Shown here piece after piece: positions 1-9,134 of a stretch of DNA of 64,000 bases. A model generated the notes under the pieces. It was not told where the DNA came from. It made no database searches and worked only from the letters and a program-made list of their open reading frames with translations. Each line of letters opens with the position of its first letter. Within the stretch, counting starts at the first letter, position 1. The position numbers and the translations under genes were made by a program. Source of the stretch: Pseudomonas fluorescens (lineage in GTDB: Bacteria > Pseudomonadota > Gammaproteobacteria > Pseudomonadales > Pseudomonadaceae); contig NZ_CP012830.1 of assembly GCF_001307155.1 (NCBI RefSeq), positions 2,039,501-2,103,500 of the forward strand. The letters are read 5' to 3'.

Positions 1-1
1 G

Positions 2-352
2 AGCAGCGGCACCGGCGTGCTGGCCACCATCGGCTCCACCGCGCCGTTCGTGGGTCTCTTCGGCACCGTGTGGGGCATCATGAACAGCTTCATCGGCATC
101 GCCAAAACCCAGACCACCAACCTCGCCGTCGTCGCTCCCGGTATCGCCGAAGCCCTGCTGGCTACCGCGCTGGGCCTGGTGGCGGCGATTCCTGCGGTGG
201 TCATCTACAACGTCTTCGCCCGCTCCATCGCCGGTTACAAAGCCCAGGTGTCCGATGCTTCGGCGCAAGTCCTGCTGCTGGTCAGCCGCGACCTCGACCA
301 CCTGCCGCCCGAGCGCATCCCTTCGCAACCGCACATGGTCAAAGTAGGGTAA
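2..352 (+). CDS. exbB: ExbB, biopolymer transport protein (3' part)
   Basis: The 5' end lies outside the window; about 116 C-terminal residues are visible. The protein is the MotA/TolQ/ExbB-type proton channel subunit that energises TonB from the inner-membrane proton gradient. The visible part carries the hallmark region starting [19 protein letters not shown], then a long hydrophobic helix ([21 protein letters not shown]) and a short cytoplasmic tail. The genes exbD and tonB follow in the same direction, 6 bp downstream and then overlapping, which makes this a standard exbBD-tonB operon. The first ATG in view (17) is internal. The family call is firm; the exact start cannot be seen. Confidence 0.95.
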   Translation, partial: SSGTGVLATIGSTAPFVGLFGTVWGIMNSFIGIAKTQTTNLAVVAPGIAEALLATALGLVAAIPAVVIYNVFARSIAGYKAQVSDASAQVLLLVSRDLDHLPPERIPSQPHMVKVG

Positions 353-358
353 TCCGCC

Positions 359-787
359 ATGGGCTTGCATTTAAAGGAAGGCGCAGACGACGATCTCGCC
401 GAGAACCACGAAATCAACGTCACGCCGTTCATCGACGTGATGCTGGTGCTGCTGATCATCTTCATGGTCGCCGCCCCGCTGGCCACCGTGGACATCAAGG
501 TTGACCTCCCCGCCTCGACCGCCAAACCGGCGCCGCGGCCAGAGAAACCGGTGTTCCTCAGCGTCAAGGCCGACCAACGCCTGTACCTGGGCGAAGACGA
601 AGTCAACGCCGAAACCCTCGGCGCGACCCTCGACGCGCGAACCCACGGCAAGAAGGACACGACCATCTTCTTCCAGGCCGACAAAGGCGTGGACTACGGC
701 GACCTGATGCACGTGATGGATGCCCTGCGGGCCGCCGGCTACCTGAAAGTCGGTCTGGTCGGACTTGAGACGGCAGCCAAGAAATGA
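359..787 (+). CDS. exbD: ExbD, biopolymer transport protein
   Basis: 142 residues, normal for ExbD. It has a short cytoplasmic N-terminus (to about residue 20), one membrane helix with the pattern INVTPFIDVMLVLLIIFMV and a periplasmic domain. The Asp in the TPFIDVMLVLL segment is the family's protonatable residue. ExbD forms the proton channel with ExbB and passes energy to TonB for siderophore, haem or vitamin B12 import through outer-membrane receptors. The gene starts 6 bp after exbB and its end overlaps tonB by 4 bp (ATGA), so translational coupling is likely. Iron (Fur) control is usual for this operon, but its promoter is outside the window. Confidence 0.96.
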   Translation: MGLHLKEGADDDLAENHEINVTPFIDVMLVLLIIFMVAAPLATVDIKVDLPASTAKPAPRPEKPVFLSVKADQRLYLGEDEVNAETLGATLDARTHGKKDTTIFFQADKGVDYGDLMHVMDALRAAGYLKVGLVGLETAAKK

Positions 788-1533
788 TCACGACGCGCCA
801 AAAGCTGACGCGTTACGGCGCTAGCCTGGTCGTGGTGCTGGGCGTCCACGCGGTCGCGATTTTGCTCGCGCTCAACTGGAAGTCCTCGCCGCCGGTCGAG
901 TTGCCGCCGATGGCGATGATGGTCGAGTTGGCACCGCTTCCGGCACCGCCGCCACCGACACCGCCGAAGATCGTAACGCCGCCGCAACCACCGACCCCGG
1001 TCGAAGAGCTGCCGCTGCCGAAACTCGCGGAAGCGCCAAAGCCGACGATCTCGGTGCCCAAGCCGGTCAAACCCAAGCCCAAGCCTCAACCGCCCAAGCC
1101 GGTGGAGAAAAAGCCCGAGCCGCCGAAGGAAAAACCGGCCGAGGAAAAACCCAGCGACACACCGCCGACCAACACTCCGACGGAGAAATCCGCGCAACCT
1201 GCCCCAGGCCCGACGCTGGCGCAGTCTGCGGCCAAGGAAAGTTGGCAAGGCACACTGCTGGCGCACCTGGCCAAGTACAAGAAGTACCCGCCTGCCGCCC
1301 AGTCGCGTGGCAAGGAGGGTCTGAACCGTCTGCGCTTCGTGGTCGACGCTGAAGGCAACGTGCTGTCTTACGAGTTGGTCGGTCGCTCCGGCAACGCCGA
1401 TCTGGACCGGGCCACCCTGGAAATGATCCGCCGCGCCCAGCCACTGCCCAAGCCACCGGCCGACATGCTGAAGAACGGCTCGATCGAAATCGTCGCACCG
1501 TTTGTGTACTCCCTGGAAAAACGCCGACACTAA
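784..1533 (+). CDS. tonB: TonB, energy-transducing protein
   Basis: 249 residues. A short N-terminal cytoplasmic stretch leads into one hydrophobic signal-anchor (about 14-31). A long Pro/Lys/Glu-rich periplasmic spacer follows (about 38-140, many PP, KP and EKP repeats), then a C-terminal TonB domain (about 160-245) with the family's YPxxA-type element (KYPPAAQSRGKEG). It couples the ExbB-ExbD proton channel to TonB boxes of outer-membrane receptors. The start ATG overlaps the exbD stop. A REP doublet and a strong hairpin terminator follow, so the operon ends here. Confidence 0.95.
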   Translation: MITTRQKLTRYGASLVVVLGVHAVAILLALNWKSSPPVELPPMAMMVELAPLPAPPPPTPPKIVTPPQPPTPVEELPLPKLAEAPKPTISVPKPVKPKPKPQPPKPVEKKPEPPKEKPAEEKPSDTPPTNTPTEKSAQPAPGPTLAQSAAKESWQGTLLAHLAKYKKYPPAAQSRGKEGLNRLRFVVDAEGNVLSYELVGRSGNADLDRATLEMIRRAQPLPKPPADMLKNGSIEIVAPFVYSLEKRRH

Positions 1534-1551
1534 GCACAAACGCAAAACCCT

Positions 1552-1643
1552 TGTAGGAGCCGAGCTTGCTCGCGATAGCGGTGTGTCAGTCAACAGAGAT
1601 GCTGAACATGATGGCCTCATCGCGAGCAAGCTCGGCTCCTACA
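1552..1643. repeat. REP doublet (inverted 25-bp pair)
   Basis: Two copies of one 25-bp sequence (1552-1576 and 1619-1643) form a perfect inverted repeat around a 42-bp spacer. The unit begins TGTAGGAGCCGAGCTTGCTC, a typical Pseudomonas REP sequence. It lies just after the tonB stop, as REP doublets usually do. Confidence 0.85.
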
Positions 1644-1667
1644 GGTTCTGCGGCGGCCAGAGAATCT

Positions 1668-1695
1668 GCAAAAGGCACCGAAAGGTGCCTTTTGC
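1668..1695. terminator. Intrinsic terminator after tonB
   Basis: A perfect 12-bp stem (GCAAAAGGCACC / GGTGCCTTTTGC) closes on a GAAA tetraloop and has a T-rich 3' arm. It could work in both directions. It separates exbBD-tonB from oxyR. Confidence 0.8.
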
Positions 1696-1810
1696 ATATC
1701 CGCCAGCGCCAAACATGCATTGCCCAGTGTCGCTCTCCGCCCTCTGTCTGATAACGTGCGTCTATCGATTGCAGCCGGTATGCTTGGCCGCATCATCATG
1801 GACGCCCGCT

Positions 1811-2734
1811 ATGACCCTCACAGAATTACGCTACATCGTCACCCTCGCCCAAGAACAGCATTTCGGTCACGCGGCCGAGCGTTGCCACGTCAGCCAGCCG
1901 ACCCTGTCGGTGGGCGTGAAAAAACTTGAAGACGAACTCGGTGTGCTGATTTTCGAGCGCAGCAAAAGCGCGGTGCGCCTGACCCCGGTCGGCGAAGGCA
2001 TCGTCGCCCAGGCCCAGAAAGTCCTTGAACAAGCCCAAGGTATTCGCGAACTGGCCCAAGCCGGCAAAAACCAGCTGACCGCCCCGCTGAAAGTCGGCGC
2101 GATCTACACCGTCGGCCCGTACCTGTTCCCGCACCTGATTCCACAACTGCACCGGGTTGCCCCGCAGATGCCGTTGTACATCGAAGAAAACTTCACCCAC
2201 GTGCTGCGCGACAAACTGCGCAACGGCGAGCTGGACGCGATCATCATCGCCCTCCCGTTCAACGAAGCCGACGTGCTGACCCTGCAACTCTACGACGAAC
2301 CGTTCTACGTCCTGATGCCGGCCCAGCACCCGTGGACCGAAAAAGAATCCATCGACGCCAGCCTGCTCAACGACAAGAGCCTGCTGCTGCTCGGCGAAGG
2401 TCATTGCTTCCGCGACCAAGTGCTGGAAGCCTGCCCGACCCTGGCCAAAGGCAACGACGGCGCCAAGCACACCACCGTCGAATCCAGCTCGCTGGAAACC
2501 ATTCGGCACATGGTCGCCTCCGGCCTGGGCATCTCGATCCTGCCGCTCTCGGCCGTCGACAGTCACCACTACTCGCCCGGCGTGCTCGAAGTGCGCCCAC
2601 TGTCGCCGCCCGTGCCGTTCCGCACCGTCGCCATCGCCTGGCGCGCCAGCTTCCCGCGGCCGAAAGCGATTGAAATCCTCGCGGACTCGATCCGCCTGTG
2701 CTCGGTGGCCAAGCCGCCAGCGGTTGCGGGGTAA
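1811..2734 (+). CDS. oxyR: OxyR, hydrogen-peroxide-sensing LysR-type regulator
   Basis: 307 residues from ATG 1811. The reading frame is open further upstream, but the family N-terminus (MTLTELRYIVTLAQEQHFG) sets this start. The N-terminal winged helix (about 1-60) contains HVSQPTLSVGVKKLE. The effector domain carries GHCFRDQVLEAC, placing the two redox cysteines at residues 199 and 208, the same numbers as in E. coli OxyR. Peroxide forms the 199-208 disulfide, and the protein then activates catalase and alkyl hydroperoxide reductase genes. recG follows after 9 bp, an oxyR-recG pairing common in Pseudomonas, so the two may be co-transcribed. Confidence 0.97.
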   Translation: MTLTELRYIVTLAQEQHFGHAAERCHVSQPTLSVGVKKLEDELGVLIFERSKSAVRLTPVGEGIVAQAQKVLEQAQGIRELAQAGKNQLTAPLKVGAIYTVGPYLFPHLIPQLHRVAPQMPLYIEENFTHVLRDKLRNGELDAIIIALPFNEADVLTLQLYDEPFYVLMPAQHPWTEKESIDASLLNDKSLLLLGEGHCFRDQVLEACPTLAKGNDGAKHTTVESSSLETIRHMVASGLGISILPLSAVDSHHYSPGVLEVRPLSPPVPFRTVAIAWRASFPRPKAIEILADSIRLCSVAKPPAVAG

Positions 2735-2743
2735 GCAGTAGCA

Positions 2744-4819
2744 ATGGCTGAGCTGTCGCAAGTGTCGGTCACGGCACTCAAGGGTGTCGGCGAAGCCATG
2801 GCCGAAAAACTCGCCAAGGTCGGCCTGGAAAACCTCCAGGACGTGCTGTTCCACCTGCCGCTGCGTTACCAGGATCGCACCCGCGTGGTGCCGATCGGCC
2901 ACTTGCGGCCGGGTCAGGACGCGGTGATCGAAGGCACCGTCAGCGGCGCCGACGTAGTGATGGGCCGGCGCCGCAGCCTGGTCGTGCGCCTGCAGGACGG
3001 CACCGGCGGGCTCAGCCTGCGCTTCTACCATTTCAGCAACGCGCAAAAGGAAGGCCTGAAACGCGGCACCCGCGTGCGTTGCTACGGCGAGGCTCGGCCC
3101 GGTGCGTCGGGGCTGGAAATCTACCACCCGGAATACCGCGCCATCACCGGCGACGAACCGCCCCCGGTGGATGAAACCCTGACGCCGGTCTACCCGCTCA
3201 CCGAAGGCCTGACCCAACAGCGTTTGCGCCAACTGTGCATGCAAACCCTGACCTTGCTCGGCCCCAGCAGCCTGCCTGACTGGCTGCCGCAAGAGTTGGC
3301 GCGGGACTACCAACTGGCACCGCTGGCCGACGCGATCCGCTATTTGCATCACCCGCCCGCCGATGCCGATGTCGACGAACTCGCCCTCGGTCATCACTGG
3401 GCGCAACACCGTCTGGCTTTCGAAGAACTGCTGACCCATCAGCTGTCGCAACAACGCCTGCGTGAAAGCATGCGCGCGCTGCGAGCGCCGGCCATGCCCA
3501 AAGCCACCCGGCTGCCGGCTCAATACCTGGCTAACCTCGGCTTTCCGCCGACCGGCGCGCAGCAACGGGTGGGCAATGAAATCGCCTACGACATGAGCCA
3601 GCACGAACCGATGCTGCGGCTGATTCAGGGCGACGTCGGCGCCGGCAAAACCGTGGTCGCCGCCCTCGCCGCCTTGCAAGCACTGGAGGCCGGTTATCAA
3701 GTGGCGCTGATGGCGCCTACCGAAATCCTCGCCGAACAGCACTTCATCACCTTCAAGCGCTGGCTCGAACCGCTGGGTCTGGAAGTCGCCTGGCTGGCCG
3801 GCAAGCTCAAGGGCAAGAACCGCGTCGCCGCGCTGGAACAAATCGCCAGCGGCACTCCGATGGTGGTTGGCACTCACGCCTTGTTCCAGGACGAAGTGCA
3901 GTTCAAGAACCTCGCGCTGGTGATCATCGACGAACAACACCGCTTCGGCGTCCAGCAACGGCTGGCGCTGCGGCAGAAAGGCGTGGGCGGGCGGATGTGC
4001 CCGCATCAGTTGATCATGACCGCCACGCCGATTCCGCGCACCTTGGCGATGAGCGCCTACGCCGACCTCGACACCTCGATCCTCGACGAACTGCCGCCCG
4101 GCCGAACCCCGGTCAACACCGTGCTGGTCACCGACACGCGCCGGGTTGAAGTCATCGAGCGAGTGCGCGCCGCGTGCGCCGAAGGGCGTCAGGCGTATTG
4201 GGTGTGCACGCTGATCGAAGAATCGGAAGAGCTCACCTGCCAGGCCGCCGAAACCACCTATGAAGACCTCACCGCCGCCCTCGGCGAGCTGAAGGTCGGC
4301 CTGATTCACGGGCGCATGAAACCCGCCGAGAAAGCCGACGTCATGGCCCAGTTCAAGGCCGGCGCGTTGCAGTTGCTGGTGGCGACCACGGTGATCGAAG
4401 TCGGCGTTGACGTGCCCAACGCCAGCCTGATGATCATCGAAAACCCGGAACGTCTCGGCCTGGCGCAACTGCACCAGCTACGTGGTCGCGTCGGCCGGGG
4501 CAGCGCCGCCAGTCACTGCGTGCTGCTCTACCATCCGCCACTGTCGCAGATCGGCCGGCAACGCCTCGGTATCATGCGTGAAACCAACGACGGTTTCGTG
4601 ATCGCCGAGAAAGACCTCGAACTGCGCGGCCCAGGCGAAATGCTCGGCACCCGGCAAACCGGTCTGCTGCAATTCAAGGTCGCCGACCTGATGCGCGACG
4701 CCGACCTGCTGCCGGCGGTGCGCGACGCGGCCCAGGCATTGCTGGAGCGTTGGCCGCATCACGTCAGCCCGTTGCTCGACCGCTGGCTACGCCATGGGCA
4801 GCAATACGGCCAAGTGTGA
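2744..4819 (+). CDS. recG: RecG, ATP-dependent DNA helicase
   Basis: 691 residues, full length for RecG. The N-terminal wedge/OB domain (about 10-150) opens with the helix-hairpin-like segment LKGVGEAMAEKLAKVGLENL. The helicase core has Walker A (GDVGAGKT, about 295), the Walker B variant IIDEQHRFG (DEQH), motif III TATPIPRT, and motifs V-VI containing ATTVIEVGVDVPNA and QLRGRVGRG. The C-terminus has the RecG-type TGLLQFKVADLMRD. The enzyme unwinds and regresses stalled replication forks and branched DNA. It sits directly after oxyR with a 9-bp gap. Start ATG 2744 gives the family N-terminus. Confidence 0.98.
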   Translation: MAELSQVSVTALKGVGEAMAEKLAKVGLENLQDVLFHLPLRYQDRTRVVPIGHLRPGQDAVIEGTVSGADVVMGRRRSLVVRLQDGTGGLSLRFYHFSNAQKEGLKRGTRVRCYGEARPGASGLEIYHPEYRAITGDEPPPVDETLTPVYPLTEGLTQQRLRQLCMQTLTLLGPSSLPDWLPQELARDYQLAPLADAIRYLHHPPADADVDELALGHHWAQHRLAFEELLTHQLSQQRLRESMRALRAPAMPKATRLPAQYLANLGFPPTGAQQRVGNEIAYDMSQHEPMLRLIQGDVGAGKTVVAALAALQALEAGYQVALMAPTEILAEQHFITFKRWLEPLGLEVAWLAGKLKGKNRVAALEQIASGTPMVVGTHALFQDEVQFKNLALVIIDEQHRFGVQQRLALRQKGVGGRMCPHQLIMTATPIPRTLAMSAYADLDTSILDELPPGRTPVNTVLVTDTRRVEVIERVRAACAEGRQAYWVCTLIEESEELTCQAAETTYEDLTAALGELKVGLIHGRMKPAEKADVMAQFKAGALQLLVATTVIEVGVDVPNASLMIIENPERLGLAQLHQLRGRVGRGSAASHCVLLYHPPLSQIGRQRLGIMRETNDGFVIAEKDLELRGPGEMLGTRQTGLLQFKVADLMRDADLLPAVRDAAQALLERWPHHVSPLLDRWLRHGQQYGQV

Positions 4820-4897
4820 GCAGTGTCTCAGTTTCTGGGCGATGGTTTTAAACAAGCTGGTTATACTCCTGCAATTGTTTGAAAACGGACACACACC

Positions 4898-6298
4898 ATG
4901 ACCGAAGTTGCCCTCGCACCCGAAGCCCCGCACGCCCCGTCTGTTATCCGGTTGCTGCTCGGCAAGCTGGGCATCAGCTACGCCGAAGTGCTCGACCGCC
5001 CGGGCCTCAACCCCGCCCGCAAGGTGCAAGCGGTGTTGGTCGACGACGCTGTCGGCGCGCTCATGGTGCTGTTCCCGCAGAGCCAGTTACTGGACCTCAA
5101 CCGCCTCGCCGAACTCACCGGCCGCCGGCTCACCGCCGTACCGACCGAACGCCTGGAGCGCATGCTCGGCAAACACAACCTGAGCTTTCTGCCCGGCCTG
5201 CCGGCGCTCACCAGCTCGCCGTGCCTGTATGAAGAAAGCCTGCTGCGCGAACCGCAGTTGCTGATCAACTCGGGTGAGACAGGCGTGCTGCTGGAAATCA
5301 CCAGCGAAGACTTCAAGAGCATGCTGACCAAGGCCAGCGCCGCGAATTTCGGCGAAGCCCTGAGCAGCATTCGCCCGAACCTCGACCGCCCCGACGATGA
5401 CCGCGAGGAAATCACCCAAGCGGTGCAGGCCTTCACGGCGCGCCGTATCCAGCAACGCCTGGAAGCGACCATAGAGATTCCGCCGCTGGCCGAAACCGCA
5501 CAAAAAATCATCAAGCTGCGGGTCGACCCCAACGCCACCATCGACGACATCACCGGCGTCGTCGAAACCGACCCGGCGCTGGCCGCGCAAGTGGTGAGCT
5601 GGGCGGCGTCGCCGTACTACGCCTCGCCGGGCAAAATTCGTTCAGTGGAAGACGCGATCGTCCGCGTACTGGGTTTCGATCTGGTGATCAACCTGGCGCT
5701 GGGCCTGGCCCTGGGCAAAACCCTGAGCCTGCCCAAGGACCACCCGCAACACACCACGCCGTACTGGCACCAATCGATCTACACCGCCGCCGTCATCGAA
5801 GGCCTGACCCGCGCCATGCCGCGCGCCCAGCGCCCGGAAGCCGGCCTGACCTACCTCGCCGGCCTGCTGCACAACTTTGGCTACTTGCTGCTGGCCCACG
5901 TCTTCCCGCCACACTTCTCGCTGATCTGCCGCCACCTGGAGGTCAACCCGCACCTGTGCCACAGCTTTGTCGAGCAACACCTGCTGGGCATCAGCCGCGA
6001 ACAGATCGGCGCGTGGCTGATGCGCTACTGGGACATGCCGGATGAACTATCCACCGCGCTGCGCTTCCAGCACGACCCGAGCTACGACGGCGACTACGCC
6101 GAATACCCGAACCTCGTCTGCCTGGCCGTGCGCCTGCTGCGCAGCCGTGGCATCGGCTCCGGCCCCGACGAAGAAATCCCCGACGCCCTGCTCGACCGCC
6201 TCGGCCTGACCCGCGACAAAGCCAACGACGTCGTCAGCAAAGTCCTCGAAGCCGAAGTCCTGCTGCGCGAACTGGCCTCGCAGTTCACCCAGTCCTAA
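4898..6298 (+). CDS. YbaK-like deacylase domain plus HDOD domain protein
   Basis: 466 residues. The N-terminal part (about 12-155) resembles YbaK/ProX-type aminoacyl-tRNA deacylase folds (KVQAVLVDD, LDLNRLAELTGRRL). The C-terminal part (about 195-400) is an HDOD domain, recognisable in IEIPPLAETAQKIIKLRVDP, VVETDPALAAQVVSWAASPY and the degenerate HD-like segment YLAGLLHNFGYLLLAHVFP. HDOD proteins act in bacterial signalling; deacylase activity of the N-terminal part is not established. A TATACT -10-like hexamer at 4862-4867 is the only promoter hint in the short gap after recG. A hairpin follows the stop immediately. Confidence 0.85.
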   Translation: MTEVALAPEAPHAPSVIRLLLGKLGISYAEVLDRPGLNPARKVQAVLVDDAVGALMVLFPQSQLLDLNRLAELTGRRLTAVPTERLERMLGKHNLSFLPGLPALTSSPCLYEESLLREPQLLINSGETGVLLEITSEDFKSMLTKASAANFGEALSSIRPNLDRPDDDREEITQAVQAFTARRIQQRLEATIEIPPLAETAQKIIKLRVDPNATIDDITGVVETDPALAAQVVSWAASPYYASPGKIRSVEDAIVRVLGFDLVINLALGLALGKTLSLPKDHPQHTTPYWHQSIYTAAVIEGLTRAMPRAQRPEAGLTYLAGLLHNFGYLLLAHVFPPHFSLICRHLEVNPHLCHSFVEQHLLGISREQIGAWLMRYWDMPDELSTALRFQHDPSYDGDYAEYPNLVCLAVRLLRSRGIGSGPDEEIPDALLDRLGLTRDKANDVVSKVLEAEVLLRELASQFTQS

Positions 6299-6300
6299 AA

Positions 6301-6340
6301 AAACCCGCCTGACACTCAATCCAGTGTCGGGCAGGCTTTG
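6301..6340. terminator. Bidirectional terminator between convergent genes
   Basis: Stem GCCTG+ACACT (6307-6316) pairs with AGTGT...CAGGC (6323-6336) with a small bulge. An A-run lies on the left, a T-tract when read on -, and a short TTT on the right. It ends the HDOD gene on + and probably the SCP2-like gene on -. Confidence 0.6.
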
Positions 6341-6391
6341 ATGAGATATCTCAGTGACAACCTTTTGTGACAGAGCTTAGCAACTCACTTT

Positions 6392-6524
6392 TGTGGCGAG
6401 GGAGCTTGCTCCCGCTCGGTTGCGCAGCAGCCGCAAACCCGGCAGACGCGGTGTATCTGAAGCAACACCGTCTCGGGCCTCAGGGCCGCTTCGCGCCCCA
6501 GCGGGAGCAAGCTCCCTCGCCACA
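6392..6524. repeat. REP doublet (inverted 25-bp pair)
   Basis: TGTGGCGAGGGAGCTTGCTC plus five more bases (6392-6416) recurs exactly inverted at 6500-6524. The same REP family occurs at 26503-26646. It lies in the gap between convergent genes. Confidence 0.85.
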
Positions 6525-6544
6525 GGTTTGATCTTTACCAGTCC

Positions 6545-6928
6545 TCAAGCCTTAGGCTTCGCCTTCCTCGGCTTCAAATACTTGGTCAACCCCTGGAACC
6601 ACATCACCAGCGCCGGGTTGCCCTTGATCTGAATCGACTTGTCCTGAATCCCGGTCATGAACGCCAACTGCTTGTTCTTCGCCTGCATCGTGGCAAAGCC
6701 GTAAGCCGCATCCTTAAAGGCAATCGCAAACGCCGGCTCGGCATACACCCCAGCCTTACTGGTAATGCGCTGATCCTTCACCACAAAGTGCCGCGCCACC
6801 TTGCCGTCCAGCGTCTGCAACTGGAACACCAATTCTTTATCACCCAACTGCTGCTGAAACGCCGGATTGGTCCGACTGGCCTTGCGCATCAGCAAGCCCA
6901 TCACCCAGAGAAGAAAACGAAATTTCAT
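6545..6928 (-). CDS. SCP2 sterol-carrier-like small protein
   Basis: 127 residues from ATG 6928, which has GGGG 7 bp upstream; an in-frame TTG two codons earlier has no usable ribosome site. The sequence (FVVKDQRITSKAGVYAEPAFAIAFKDAAYGFATMQ, with central blocks separated by charged turns) looks like the SCP2 fold that binds hydrophobic ligands. The N-terminus has a hydrophobic stretch (FRFLLWVMGLLM) and the C-terminus is very basic (KPRKAKPKA). Homologues in Pseudomonas are sometimes mislabelled 'helicase'; I see no helicase motif. The role is unknown. It is a single gene between two repeat-rich gaps. Confidence 0.65.
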   Translation of the reverse strand: MKFRFLLWVMGLLMRKASRTNPAFQQQLGDKELVFQLQTLDGKVARHFVVKDQRITSKAGVYAEPAFAIAFKDAAYGFATMQAKNKQLAFMTGIQDKSIQIKGNPALVMWFQGLTKYLKPRKAKPKA

Positions 6929-7109
6929 GCTCAAGCCCCAAAAGAAAAATGAACGCTGGCGCAGTGTAGCGGCTTAACACCAGAACGCCACCGTCGCGCA
7001 GCGTTAGAAGAAGATGAAGCGCTTTTTAAGCACGATGACCACCAAGTCACACTTTTCAAAGACCACCACATCCCCCTTGTAGCAGCTGCCGAAGGCGGCG
7101 TTCGGTCTG

Positions 7110-8794
7110 GGCCCAGAGTGTGTAAAAACGCCTTAGCGAACCCTTGCTATGATTTCTGAGGATTTCATCGCAAGGATCGCCCATGACGCGCTTTATTCAA
7201 GGTGAACATCGAGGTCAAAGCACCTTGCTTCCCGAAAGCCTCGACGACTACGTCAGCGATACCAATCCGGTGCGCGTAGTCGACGTCTTCGTCGATGAAC
7301 TTGACCTGGCTAAGCTGGGTTTTGAAGGCGTCATACCGGCCGATACTGGCCGGCCTGCTTATCACCCCGCGATCCTGCTGAAGATCTACATCTATGGCTA
7401 TCTCAACCGGATTCAGTCGAGTCGACGGCTGGAGCGAGAGGCCCAGCGTAACGTCGAGCTGATGTGGCTAACCGGCCGCTTGAGGCCCGATTTCAAGACC
7501 ATTGCCAACTTCCGAAAAGACAACAGCAAAGCCATCCGCGGTGTCTGCCGGCAGTTCGTCGTGCTGTGTCAGCAGTTGGGATTATTCGAAGAAAACCTAG
7601 TTGCCATCGACGGCAGCAAGTTCAAGGCGGTCAACAACCGCGACCGCAATTTCACCAGCGCCAAGTTGCAACGGAGAATGGTAGAAATTGAATCGAGCAT
7701 AAACCGGTATCTGACTGCACTCGACGAAGCCGATCAACAAGAGCCCTCGACTGCGCAGCCCAAGGCTGCGCGGCTGGAAGAAAAAATCGTCAAGCTGAAG
7801 GCTCAAATGAAAGAGCTTCAGGCGATCGAAGTGCGGCTCAACGACTCGCCGGACAAACAGGTCTCACTGACCGATCCAGACGCCCGTTCCATGATGACGC
7901 GTGGCACTGGAATCGTCGGCTACAACGTGCAGACAGCAGTCGATACCCAACACCATTTGATCGTTGCGCACGAGGTCACCAATACCGGCTCCGACCGCGA
8001 TCAACTCAGCTCGATGGGCAAGCAGGCCCGCGAGGCCATGGGCTTGGAAACGCTGTCAGTAGTGGCTGATCGAGGCTACTTCAAAAGCGAAGAAATCCTG
8101 GCCTGTCACAATGCAGACATCACCGCCTATGTGCCGAAGCCAATGACCTCCGGAGCCAAGGCGGACGGGCGTTTCAATAATGATGTCTTCATCTATGACG
8201 CGACGAAAAATGAATACATTTGCCCAGCTGGACAGGCGTTGATCTGGCGTTTTTCCAGCGTTGATAACGGCCTGAAGTTACACCGTTACTGGAGTTCCAA
8301 CTGCCAACAGTGCCCACTGAAATTGAAGTGCACACCGGGCAGGGAACGGCGAGTCCGACGCTGGGAGCATGAAGCCGTACTGGAAAAAATGCAGAGTCGG
8401 CTGAGCAACGCGCCAGAAATGATGCGGATCCGCAAACGAACGGTTGAGCATCCCTTCGGGACGCTCAAGCACTGGATGGGAGCGGCCCACTTCCTGACCC
8501 GAAAGCTACCCGGGGTGAGCGCCGAAATGAGCTTGAATGTGCTCGCCTACAACCTGAAACGAGTGATGAAAATCATGGGGGTCGGGAGCTTGATTAAGGC
8601 TCTGGCGACCTAAGATTTGGTCAATTTCGGACATGATTCAGAGGACGTTAGAGCCCGTTCAGGCCTTTCTAGTCATCGGCAACGCCAAGTTGGTGGGCCA
8701 AGAGCATCTTGGCCGTGCGTGGGGGCCGAAGCGTAAGAAAGACCCTAGATTTGAAGATGAAAGCCTCAGACAGTGTTTTTACACACTCTGGGCC
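7110..8794 (+). mobile_element. IS1182-family insertion sequence, apparently intact
   Basis: The 1685-bp element is bounded by perfect 20-bp inverted repeats GGCCCAGAGTGTGTAAAAAC (7110-7129 and complement at 8775-8794). It encodes one transposase in a single frame. The flanks GCGTTCGGTCTG (left) and GCATCCGGACGC (right) are themselves imperfect inverted copies, so it appears to sit in the loop of a pre-existing palindrome. No direct target repeat is evident. The identical ends and undamaged gene suggest a recent insertion. Confidence 0.88.
7183..8613 (+). CDS. IS1182-family transposase
   Basis: 476 residues, DDE-type. The N-terminal domain (about 1-110) contains RPAYHPAILLKIYIYGYLNRIQSSRRLE, characteristic of IS1182/IS5-like transposases. 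The catalytic core has AIDGSKFKAVN, then SVVADRGYFKSEEI and a zinc-binding-like Cys cluster (CPAGQ...CQQCPLKLKC), and ends with VEHPFGTLKHWMG carrying the catalytic Glu context. It starts at ATG 7183, 73 bp inside the left repeat; 161 bp separate its stop from the right repeat. It catalyses excision and insertion of its own element. Confidence 0.93.
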   Translation: MTRFIQGEHRGQSTLLPESLDDYVSDTNPVRVVDVFVDELDLAKLGFEGVIPADTGRPAYHPAILLKIYIYGYLNRIQSSRRLEREAQRNVELMWLTGRLRPDFKTIANFRKDNSKAIRGVCRQFVVLCQQLGLFEENLVAIDGSKFKAVNNRDRNFTSAKLQRRMVEIESSINRYLTALDEADQQEPSTAQPKAARLEEKIVKLKAQMKELQAIEVRLNDSPDKQVSLTDPDARSMMTRGTGIVGYNVQTAVDTQHHLIVAHEVTNTGSDRDQLSSMGKQAREAMGLETLSVVADRGYFKSEEILACHNADITAYVPKPMTSGAKADGRFNNDVFIYDATKNEYICPAGQALIWRFSSVDNGLKLHRYWSSNCQQCPLKLKCTPGRERRVRRWEHEAVLEKMQSRLSNAPEMMRIRKRTVEHPFGTLKHWMGAAHFLTRKLPGVSAEMSLNVLAYNLKRVMKIMGVGSLIKALAT

Positions 8795-8932
8795 GCATCC
8801 GGACGCAGCGGTTGCAAAACCAGACAACCCGGTCCCGGCTCTCTCCCAGCCATATTGGTCTCGGACATTTCCTTCAAGTTGTAGCGGTGTTCGGTAACTA
8901 TCCGGGCCTGCGAGTCAGGGCTAGTCTCACCC

Positions 8933-9134
8933 TGTCACCAAAAAACGGTGACACGGACGTGCAAGTCCGCCCTGGAACACAATTGGTTATGGCTAATGAC
9001 CGAGCATTTTCTTATGCTCGCGAATCGTTATGGCGACTGTGTATGGGAGACCTTCGGGTCTGCTGGTGTTTCCGGGCCGGTCTTGCACACCTATGCACAG
9101 TTGCCACCACTTTCGAAGCGCAAGCGAAACGGTG
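8933..9134 (+). promoter_or_regulatory. Multi-hairpin leader upstream of the DUF6124 gene
   Basis: Five successive perfect or near-perfect hairpins precede the gene: TGTCACC/GGTGACA (8933-8953), CGGAC/GTCCG (8954-8969), CGAGCAT/ATGCTCG (9001-9020), AGACC/GGTCT closed by TTCG (9048-9061) and CACC..TTTCG/CGAAA..GGTG (9105-9134). The last ends 26 bp before the start codon. The region also stays open in the gene's frame from 8948, so it could be read as an N-terminal extension, but the density of stems argues for structured leader RNA. Its function is unknown. Confidence 0.5.

Noticed and set aside
1826..4474. 882-codon open frame on - across oxyR and recG
   Set aside because: It is the antisense of two well-recognised genes; the translation is low-complexity (Gln/His/Arg/Gly-rich) and matches no family, a GC-rich codon artefact.
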